From assembly GCA_025927935.1 (NCBI GenBank), contig JAICKM010000001.1, forward strand, positions 1 through 43,872: a DNA stretch of 43,872 nucleotides, written 5' to 3'. The translations under genes and the position numbers were made by a program. The DNA comes from Chloroflexia bacterium (lineage in GTDB: Bacteria > Chloroflexota > Chloroflexia > QHBQ01 > JADMIH01). Each line of letters opens with the position of its first letter. The first letter of the stretch is position 1. Shown here one piece after another: positions 8,076 to 16,900 of this stretch. The notes beneath the pieces are model-generated. The model was given only the letters and a program-made list of their open reading frames with translations, had not been told where the DNA came from and made no database searches.

Positions 8076-9248
8076 TCACCCCGCATACTCATACACCAAC
8101 TCACCGTCCATATAGACGCGCACGACCCGCTGCATGATGTCGAGCGGATCGCCGCTGAAGACGGCCAGGTCAGCGTCTTTGCCGGGGACGATGGAGCCAA
8201 CGCGATCCGCGATGCCGAGGATCTCCGCCGGGTTGATCGTGACCAGCTTGAGGGCTTCGTCGCGGTCCAGGCCGTCGCGCACCGAGAGCATCAGGCCCAG
8301 GAGCAAGTGCTGGATGGGCACCACCCAGTGGTCGGTCGTGAGGGCCACTTTCACCCCCGCCTTCACCAGGATACCCGCCGTCTTCAGGTTGCGCTCGCGT
8401 AGCTCTACCTTATAGCGCGAGGTCAGCGTGGGACCGACCACGGCGGGGATATTGCGGCGCAGCAGTTCGTCCGGCATCTTGAAAGCCTCGGTCGAATGGT
8501 CCAGCACCATGTCGAAGCCGAACTCATCGCGGATGCGTAGCGCGGTCAGGATGTCGTCGGCGCGGTGGGCATGGATGCGCATCGGGATTTCGTGGCGCAG
8601 CACCAGCGCCATCTGCTCCAGGCGCAGGTCGCGCTCGAAGGGCTTACCCGGCTCCGCTTGCTCCCGCTTGGCGATGTAGTTCTGCGTGCGGACGCACAGG
8701 TCGCGGAACAGGGCGGCGATGCCCAGGCGCGTCGAGGGCATGCGCTTGGCGTCGCCGTGGGTGCGCTTGGGGTTCTCGCCCATCGCCGCCTTCATGCCGG
8801 TGGGGTTGCGCAACACCATCTGATCGATGCGGCTGCCGTAGGTCTTGACGGCGAAGGCCAACCCGCCGATCACGTTGGCGCTGCCCGGCATAACGTTGAC
8901 GGCGGTGACGCCCGCCGCCAGCGCGTCGCGGAAAGCCTCGTCGTCGGGGTTGGTCGCGTCGATGGCGCGCACCTGCGGCGTGACGGGGTCGGTCGTCTCG
9001 TTCACGTCCATGCCTTCGCGGCCAAAGCCCTGCTCGCCGATGCCGACATGGGTGTGCGCGTCGATCAGGCCGGGCACGATCCATTTGCCGCTCAGGTCCA
9101 CCACGTCGGCGTCCGGCGCCGGTTGCGGCAAATCGGCCAGCGGGCCGATCGCGCTGATCTTGCCGTTCTCGATGAGTACATAGTCGGGGTCGAAGGTCTG
9201 ACCGGCCATGGTCAGCACCCTCCCCCCTTTGAGAATCCGGGTAGGCAT
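8076..9248 (-). CDS. Amidohydrolase, imidazolonepropionase-like (COG1228)
   Basis: Metal-dependent hydrolase of 390 residues. The start was set at 9248, where MPTRILKGG begins and AGGGAG lies 9 bases upstream. The longer frame to 9386 only translates an intergenic repeat. The N-terminal beta-sandwich (1-60) is followed by the metal motif DAHTH (His65, His67), then HAH (His226, His228), DHS (His251) and TTDH with the likely catalytic Asp306. The C-terminal NPAEILGIADRVGSIVPGKDADLAVF is the standard closing of the family. No signal peptide. The substrate may be a cyclic amide or dipeptide but cannot be fixed from sequence. Confidence 0.88.
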   Translation of the reverse strand: MPTRILKGGRVLTMAGQTFDPDYVLIENGKISAIGPLADLPQPAPDADVVDLSGKWIVPGLIDAHTHVGIGEQGFGREGMDVNETTDPVTPQVRAIDATNPDDEAFRDALAAGVTAVNVMPGSANVIGGLAFAVKTYGSRIDQMVLRNPTGMKAAMGENPKRTHGDAKRMPSTRLGIAALFRDLCVRTQNYIAKREQAEPGKPFERDLRLEQMALVLRHEIPMRIHAHRADDILTALRIRDEFGFDMVLDHSTEAFKMPDELLRRNIPAVVGPTLTSRYKVELRERNLKTAGILVKAGVKVALTTDHWVVPIQHLLLGLMLSVRDGLDRDEALKLVTINPAEILGIADRVGSIVPGKDADLAVFSGDPLDIMQRVVRVYMDGELVYEYAG

Positions 9249-9282
9249 AGATGGTTGCTCCCTGTTGGAAATACCGGCGTGG

Positions 9283-9450
9283 GCGACGGGCCGGTTTGAA
9301 ACCGGCCCCGACAATACGACGGCAGGCGACGGGCCGGTTTGAAACCGGCCCCGACAATATGACGGCAGGCCGCGGGGCGCGTGCAAACCGGCCCCTACAA
9401 TGGAACTGCGGACCGCGGGGCGCGTGCAAACCGGCTCCTACAAACAGGGC
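9283..9450. repeat. Four-unit 43-bp tandem repeat with central palindrome
   Basis: Units at 9283-9325, 9326-9368, 9369-9411 and 9412 to about 9450, period 43. Units 1 and 2 are almost identical and carry a perfect palindrome GGGCCGGTTT-G-AAACCGGCCC. Units 3 and 4 are a second subtype in which the left half is replaced by GGGGCGCGTGC while the right half AAACCGGC.CC is kept. It lies directly upstream of the amidohydrolase start. There are no unique spacers, so it is not a CRISPR array. Confidence 0.85.
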
Positions 9451-9525
9451 ACAGCAATATTTACGCCCGCAATAGCCACATTACGGGAGGGAGAAAACCC
9501 GCCGAGGAAATTCGCAGAATGGCCG

Positions 9526-9561
9526 CCGCGCATCAGCCCGCGCAGGCGGGCTGATGCGCGG
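9526..9561 (-). terminator. Perfect 16-bp stem-loop after the alpha/beta hydrolase gene
   Basis: Arms 9526-9541 and 9546-9561 are exact reverse complements (CCGCGCATCAGCCCGC) with a GCAG loop. It sits about 40 bases past the stop of the minus-strand hydrolase gene. No T-run follows, so it may be a factor-assisted or structural terminator. Confidence 0.55.
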
Positions 9562-9603
9562 TAGCCCGCCCGTTGACGGGCCGGGCGTGGCTGCCGGGCG
9601 GCG

Positions 9604-10392
9604 TCAGGAGCTAAGCGTGTCCAGCAGCAGTTTATGGAACTCGCTGGGACTGTCGAGCATGGGGAAGTGCTGCGACTTCTCGAAGGCCACGGTCTGGGTG
9701 TCGTGCATGCCGTGGTTTTTGAAGTGCTCCAATTCCGAGAAGGCGACCACGGTGTCCTTGGTGCCGTGGATCGCCAGCACCGGCATCTTGAGGTGGCGCA
9801 ACTGCGGACGCAGATCCGTGCGGATCAGCGTGTAGCCGCTCTGCTGGGCGGCCTCCGGCTTCACCTTCAGCACGTCCTCCAGGATCTCGCGGTACCAGAC
9901 CTGCCAGTTGGTGGCGATCCAACGATGCAGCAGGGGCCGGCCCCAGGTCGCCAGGATAGCCGGCTTCCAGAACATCTTGTTGAGCGTGGGGTTGCTCGCC
10001 AGCTTGATGATCGGGGTGCAGGAGCGGCCCACCACGGGCGCGCTCACCAGTATCAGCCGGCTGACACGGTGCGGGTATTCCAGCGCCAGGCGGATGGCGA
10101 TGGTGCCGCCCATCGAGTGACCGACCACCGGGGCATCGACCAGGCCCATACGGTCCATGAACTGGTCCACCAGCGACAGGTAATCTGATACGGTGCAGTT
10201 CAGGCGCGTTTTATCCGAGTCGCCGAAGCCCCAGAAATCGAGGGCATAGCAGCGGTAGCGGCGGGCCAGCGCTTCCATGGTGCCCATCCAGTAGCGCCAG
10301 GAGCCGAGCCAGCCGTGCAAAAAGATGATCGGCTTGCCGCGCCCGATCACTTCGTAGTGGACCAGGCTGTTTTCGATGACAATCGCACTCAT
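9604..10392 (-). CDS. Alpha/beta hydrolase
   Basis: 262 residues, cytoplasmic. The oxyanion motif FLHGW is at 24-28, nucleophile elbow GHSMGG at 91-96 (Ser93), the acid region HGTKD near 215, and the catalytic His in KSQHFPM at about 242. This spacing is that of the Abhydrolase_1 family (esterases, haloalkane-dehalogenase-like and meta-cleavage hydrolases). The substrate cannot be stated. It is separated from the neighbouring minus-strand genes by structured intergenic DNA, so it is probably monocistronic. No clear Shine-Dalgarno precedes the ATG. Confidence 0.88.
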   Translation of the reverse strand: MSAIVIENSLVHYEVIGRGKPIIFLHGWLGSWRYWMGTMEALARRYRCYALDFWGFGDSDKTRLNCTVSDYLSLVDQFMDRMGLVDAPVVGHSMGGTIAIRLALEYPHRVSRLILVSAPVVGRSCTPIIKLASNPTLNKMFWKPAILATWGRPLLHRWIATNWQVWYREILEDVLKVKPEAAQQSGYTLIRTDLRPQLRHLKMPVLAIHGTKDTVVAFSELEHFKNHGMHDTQTVAFEKSQHFPMLDSPSEFHKLLLDTLSS

Positions 10393-10597
10393 ACGTGGTG
10401 CTCAGTGGTCAGTGGCGGGCGCTGCAGGCCGCGACATCCGCGGCGGGCGCCGGCGCCAGTGAACAGTGATTCTTCCTCACTAGTCGAACGAATAGGCGGG
10501 GGTCAGGTTGCCGGGCGCGGATGGCCGGGCGGCGCAGCCCCGCGCCGTCGCCGGGTGCTGCTGCCTATACCGGCAATTGCCGATGAGCGCCGCTGCG

Positions 10598-10969
10598 TTA
10601 CTGCTCCAGGATCGCCTTGAGCCGGGCGATCAGCTCCTGCGGCTGATAGGGCTTCAGCAGATAGGCCACCGCGCCCGCGCTTTTCCCGCGGTCGATCTCG
10701 CGCTCCTGCCCCATCGCCGACAACATGACGACGGGGATATGCTGCGTGGTGGGCAAGCTCTTCAACTGCCGGCACGTCTCATAGCCATCCAGACGCGGCA
10801 TTTTCGCGTCGAGCAAAATCAGGTCGGGCGGGTTCTGCTGGGCCAGTTCCAACGCTTGCTGGCCGTCCACCGCCTCCGTGACCTCAAAGCCGCCAAAACG
10901 CAAGGTAAAGCACGTCATAAAGCGGATGTCCGCTTCATCTTCGGCAACCAGGACATGATACTGGCTCAT
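10598..10969 (-). CDS. Single-domain response regulator (CheY-like)
   Basis: Receiver domain only, 123 residues. Acidic pocket EDE at 10-12, phosphoacceptor Asp54 in ILLDAKMP, Ser/Thr switch in MLSA, and the conserved Lys in LLKPYQP. It has no output domain, so it acts by protein contact or as a phosphate relay. It overlaps the upstream giant hybrid kinase by ATGA (10966-10969), so translation is coupled, and it is the natural last acceptor of that kinase (inference from position). Confidence 0.92.
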   Translation of the reverse strand: MSQYHVLVAEDEADIRFMTCFTLRFGGFEVTEAVDGQQALELAQQNPPDLILLDAKMPRLDGYETCRQLKSLPTTQHIPVVMLSAMGQEREIDRGKSAGAVAYLLKPYQPQELIARLKAILEQ

Positions 10970-13900
10970 GATGTTGCCTCTCCGGCCCGCGGCGCGCCAT
11001 CCGCCCCCGCCGCGCCGTTGCCCGCGGGCACGGCGGCTTGCAGCAGCAGTGTTTGCCGCAGGATTTCGCTGACCAGGTCTTCCGCCGAGAACGGCTTGCC
11101 CAGTAGCTCAACCGCGCCCAGCCCCAGCATGCGCGCCCGCACGGTCCGTTTATCGATGTCGCTGGCGGTCATGAAGATGACCGGGATAGGCGCGGTGGCC
11201 GGGTCGGCCTTCAGCGCCTGGATCACCTCCAGGCCGGTCATATCGGGCATCTTCACATCCATGACGATCACATCGGGGTGCTGGGCGCCGGCTTTTTCGA
11301 GACCTTCCCGGCCCCCGTAAGCGGGCAACACCTCGATGCCGTGGTCTTGCAGCGCCGTCTGCAACCAGCTCACCAGGTCCGGCTCGTCGTCGACCACCAG
11401 CACGCGCAGCCGCTCGATGCCCCGCCCGCCGCCGGCCCCATCCGCCCGGTCCTCGATCTCCAGTACCGCGCGGATGCTCTGCACCAGTTGGTCAGGATCG
11501 GGCGGTTTGGCGAGATAATCGGACGCACCCAGCGCGAAGCCCCTGGCTTCCTCCGGCACCACCGAGAGCATCACCACGGGGATGTCGAGGGTCTGCCTGT
11601 TCTGCTTGAGCGCGGCCAGCGTCTCGAAGCCGTCCATACCGGGCATGAGCACATCGAGCGTGATGAGATCGGGGTGCTGCCGCTGGGCCAGGGCCAGTGC
11701 TTCCCGGCCATCCGCCGCCGTGGTCACGCGGAAGCCCCGTTCCTGTAGCTGGAAGGCCAGCAGGCGCCGCGTGTCCGCGTCGTCTTCCACGAGCAGCACA
11801 TGGGGCGCGGGCCGCACCGCTCCGTCATCCGGGCCGCTCTCCGGCGCATCAAGCGCCGACAGGTCCAGATTTCGTTCTTCTTCCTCCTGGCTCAGCGCCG
11901 GCGCGGCGGGCGGGGCCGGATCGCTCACCGGCGGCGCCACGACGGCGACGGCTGCCGCCTCCCCACTTTGCTTCTCGCCGGACGGGCGGACTTCCTCTCC
12001 GGCGCGCATGGGCAGGGTGAAGCGGAAGGTGCTACCCGCGCCCAGCGTGCTCTCGACCTGCATGGCCCCGCCGTGCATCTCGACCAGCGATTGGGCGATG
12101 ACCAGGCCCAGGCCCGTCCCGCTCACCGTCTGCACGCCCGGATGGTCGGCGCGGAAGAAGCGTGTAAATAGCCGCTCCTGGTCCTTGGCCGAGATGCCGA
12201 TCCCGGTATCCTTGACCGCCACCCCCAGCCGGCCGCTGTCCACTTCCTCGACGCTGACCGTGATCGTGCCGCCTTCGGGCGTGTATTTGTGGGCATTGCT
12301 GATCAGGTTGGTCAGGATCTGCACGATCCGGTCGCGGTCCACCTTGATGTCGGGCAGGCCCCAGGGCACCTGGGTCTCGACATGCTGCTGTTTAGCCTCG
12401 ATCTGCGTGCGCAGCGTGGCGAGCACATCGTTGATCAGGTCTTCCAACTGCACATATTTCAGGTCAAGCTTGATGCGCCCGGTCTCAATGCGCGAGAGGT
12501 CGAGCAGGTCGGCGACCAGCGCCGTCAGCCGGTCGGCGTTGCTCTTGATGACATTCAAGAAGCTCTTCTGCATGTCGCTGACCGCGCCGACGGACCCCAT
12601 CAGGATCAGGTCGGTGTAGCCCTTGATCGAGGTCATCGGGGTGCGCATCTCGTGCGACACCAACGAGATGAACTCGCTCTTCATGCGGTCGACTTCCACT
12701 TCCTTGGTCACGTCGCGGAAGACCATCACCGCGCCGGTGATCGCGCGCTCCATCGAGGACACCCGCGAGATGGTGACGTTAACGGCGTGGTCGGCGACGC
12801 GGAAGCGGCCTTGCCACGGATGCAAGGGGTCCGGCAGGTTGGACAGCCGCGTGAGCTTGTTCATCATATCCAGCACGTCGGGGTGGACATCCAGGTTCTG
12901 CAACCCGAACGGCATCTCGGTGCCGATGAGATAGTCGGCGGCGACGCCGAACAGGCGTGCCGCAGCGGCGTTCGCCAGAATCACCCGGCGGCCCGCGTCG
13001 AACACGACCACGCCGTCGCTGATGCTACCGAGGATCGCGTTCAGCTTGCTGGTTTCGGCTTCCTGCACGCGCAGGGCGGCGGCCTCGCGCTCAAACTGCT
13101 CGGTGATGAAGCTGTAGAGCGTGGCATTGTGGATGGCAATCGACATTTCGTTGGCGACCGTCGAGACCAGGCGCAGATGGCCCTCGTCGAAGTGATCCGG
13201 CTCCGGGTCGCTCAGGTTGAGGATGCCCAGGAGTTCGTCGCCGGACAGCAGGGGCACGCTGATCAGGGAGCGCACGCCCTCGCCCCAGCCGGGGGCCACC
13301 CGCCAGCGCGCATCTTCGTGGACATCCTGCACGAGCACGGCCTTGCGCTCGCGCATCACCCAGCCCATGATGCCCTCGCCTTCGGGGAACGGCATGGGCC
13401 GGTTGGGCGGCGGTACGGCGTGCCCGGCGGAAGCCCGGTAGACGAGTTGGTTCGTCTGCAGATCCTTGAGCATCACGGAGCCACGGGTCACCCCGCTCAT
13501 GCTCGTCGCCAGGTGGATGCCCCGGCGCAGGATTTCGTCTAGTTCCAGCGTGGTCGTAAGCTGGTGGCTGATCTCGTAGAGTTCTTCCAGACGCTCGTTG
13601 CGCAGGGTGAGCTGCGTGTTGGCAACGGCCAGTTCCTCGGTGCGCGCGCTGACCAGTTGCTCCAACTCTTCGTTGAAGCGCCGGATCTCGGCAAAGAGCC
13701 GCGCGTTCTGGATGGCGACCGCCGCGTGGTGGGCCAGCGTCATCAGGAAGAGCAGATGCTCCTGCGTATAGGCCGCGGGCTGGAACGACTGGACCGACAG
13801 CAAGCCGACTACTTCGTGGCCGACAAAGAGCGGCGCAGCCATCCAGGACGCCTGCGGCCGGCTGCCCGCCACGATAGTCCCGATGCCCGGCAGGTGTCCG

Positions 13901-16900
13901 TAGGCCGGGTCGGCCATGTTGGGGATCAGCAGCGGCTTGCCCGTGCTGATGATGTAGCTCGACAGGCCCTCGCCCATCGGCGCCGTTTCCTCGTCGAAGT
14001 GCTGCTCCTCGCCCGTCTCCTGATCGATCTCCACCATGAAGGGGAAGGTGATCATGTCCCGTTCCCGGTCCACCAGGCCGATAAAGAAGCCGGAAACCTC
14101 GAAGAAGTTCGTGATCCGCTCATACAGCGTGCGGAAGACGCTTTCGGTGTCGAGCGCGGCGGAGAGCACGTGCCCAAGCTGGTTCAGGGCATCCAGTTGC
14201 AGGATGCGCATCTGGGCTTCGTCGTACAGCCGGCTGTTATGGAGGGCAATGGCCGCCTGCGACGCCAGTTGCTCCACAAACCGGCGGTCCTCTTCGTCGA
14301 AGCCGTTCAGTTCCTGGCTGGACAGGACAATCAGCCCCAGCACCGTATCTTCCTTGAGGATCGGCACCAGCAATTCGGAGCGCACGCCCGGTTCGACGCC
14401 CACATAGTCCGGCTCCTGGCTTGCGTCGCGGACCAGGATGGGCCGTTTCTCGCGGTACGTCTTGCCCATCAGGCCGCGTTCGACGGGCCACGTCTGGCTC
14501 AATTCGCGCAACGCGTCCAGGTCATGAATGCCGCGGGTCGCCAGCAGGCGCAGACCGCCACGCGCCGTATCATAGCGGTACATGCCCCCGGCATGGGCCT
14601 CGGTCACGTCGATGACGTGCCCCAGGAGCCGTTCCATCAACTGGCTGGCGTCCAGAGTGGACGTCAGGTCGCGCGAAATCTCATTGAGCACCGAAAGCTC
14701 GGCGATCCGGCGCTCGCGCTCCTGGAAGAGTTGCGCGTTCTCGATGGCGATGGCGGCCTGCGCCGCGATGGTGCCCAGCAGCGTCAGGTGTTCCTCATCG
14801 TACACGTCGTCGCGCTCGGTACTCTGCACCAGGATCGCGCCCAACACGTGGTCGCTCACCACCATCGGCACGCCGAGGAACGAGCGCGAGGGTTCCCCGT
14901 AATGGGGGATACCCATACGCTCGCAGAACGCCCGGCTGTCGCCCTGGATCAGGAGAGGCTGGCGCGTGCTCAGGATATAGGGGGTCACGCCCTTGCTCGG
15001 CGGACGGGTGACGGGCGGCACGACGACACCATCCCGCCGCAACAGCCGGAACTCTAACTCGTTGCGCTCCGGATGCCAGAGCACAATATCGAAATTGGTC
15101 GTATCCATGACCCGCGTCACCTGGTCGTAGATCAGGTTCAGCAGCGGGTCCAATTCGAGCGCGGTATTCAGATCGCGGGCGATCTGGTTCAGGGTCGCCA
15201 GTTCGGTGATGCGGCGCTCGCGCTCGTTGAACAGGTGCGCGTTCTGGATCGCCACCGCCGTCTGGTTGCCCACCGTGCTGAGGAACTGCACCTGCTCCGG
15301 GCTGAAGGTGTTCGGCTGGTAGCTCTGCAAGGAGAGCACGCCGACCACTTCCTGGCCCACGGTCAGCGGCACGCCGACCCAGCTCCGGCTCGCGCCCTTG
15401 CCGTAGGAGGTGCCGATCAGATAGGGCGGGCGCTGCGCCGGGTCGGCCAGGTCATGGATCACCAGCGGCGCGCTTGTCTCGATCACGCGGCTGGCGAGGC
15501 CCCGGCCAAACGGCTGCGGGTCGATATGCAGCAGTTCGTCCACGTCGATGAAGTAAGGGAAGTGGATCAACCCTTTGGCCGGGTCATAGGTGGCGATATA
15601 GAAGGAGTCGACCGTCATCAACTGGCGAATATGCTCGTAGACCGAGACGGCAATTGCTTCGACGTTCAGCAGCGCGCCGAGGTTCTGCGCCAACTGGTTC
15701 AGGGCGGCCAGTTCGGTGATGCGGTGCTTATAGCGATCAAACAGCCGGGCATTCTCGATAGCGATCGCCGCCTGGTTGGCGACGGTGTCGAGGAATTGCA
15801 CCTGCTCGGCGCTGAAGGCGTTCGGCTGGTAGCTTTGCGCCGACAACACGCCGATGACCTGCCGGCCCAGCACCATCGGCACGCCCACCCAGGTCCGGCA
15901 GGCGCCATGGCCCCAGGTCACGCCGCTGTAGGAAGGCGGCTGCTGCGCCGGGTCGCTGAGGTCGTTGACGATCAGCGCCGCCCCGCTGCGGATCACCTCG
16001 CTCGACATGCCGTCGCCAAAGTGATTGGGCGTGAGCGGGATCACGTCGCCCAGATCAACGTTATAGGGGAAGTCCAGCATCTGCCGGTCGCGGTCATACA
16101 GCGCGATATAGAAAGCATCCACCGGCAGGAACTGCCGCAGATGCTCGTAGATGGACGCGCCGATAGCGTCGATGGTCAGCGACGAGGCCAGACGCTGGCC
16201 GAGCTGGTTCAACGTCGCCAGTTCGGTGATGCGGTGCTTATAGCGGGCGAACAGTTGCGCGTTTTCGATGGCGATGGCCGCCTGGTTGGCGAAGATCTCC
16301 AGGGTCTCGACCACGGCCCGCGTGGGCCGCGCGCCGTCAATCGGATCGTCCACCGACAGCAGACCCAGGAACTCACCCATGGTGCTGGTCAGCGGCAGCA
16401 GCAAGGCATCTTCCGGGTGCCAGCCGCCGGCTCCGCGATCGGTGGCGCTGTCCATCATGCTCACGGATTGGATGCGCTCGTGCCAGACATCGCGGTGTTC
16501 GTGGCTGATGTAATACGCGCGCCCGATGCGGAACTCCGGGCGCAAGACGCCCTCGGTGATGTCGCGCACGGACGACGGGTGCCGGCGTAGATCCCGGAAC
16601 ACCGGCAGCGGCACTCCCGCCGCGGCGGCGCGCTCCAGCACACCGGGGCGGGTGGGATCAACCATGCTCAGCATGGCGGTACGGAAGCCGGCCGTCTCAA
16701 CAACCGCGTGGACAATCTGATCGAGAATATCGGGCAGCGGTTGCTCACCGGTGAGCGCGTTACTGATTTCGAGTACCTGGCTGAGCTGGCTCGCGCGGCG
16801 CAGCAACTGCTCGCCCTGGCGCACCTGGGCCTCGTAGTTCTGGGCGTTGCCCACCGCAATCGCCGCCTGGTCGGCCAGCGCCTCCACAAAGCGTAGCGCG

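Larger units (their letters stand above)
9249..9603. other. Repeat-rich intergenic region
   Basis: 355 bases without a gene. It contains the 43-bp palindromic repeat array (9283-9450), about 70 unremarkable bases, and a perfect 16-bp stem-loop (9526-9561). The longer upstream frame of the amidohydrolase over this region is repeat sequence, not protein. Confidence 0.7.

Noticed and set aside
8565..9299. Plus-strand frame of 244 residues opposite the amidohydrolase
   Set aside because: Antisense shadow of a gene with complete metal-binding motifs.
9283..9450. Possible CRISPR array
   Set aside because: Repeats are directly abutting with no unique spacers of regular length, and no cas genes are near.
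13564..15057. Long plus-strand open frames (497-551 residues) opposite the giant kinase
   Set aside because: They are antisense to a protein with clear GAF, kinase and receiver motifs; high GC keeps the complementary frame open, and the translations show no domains.
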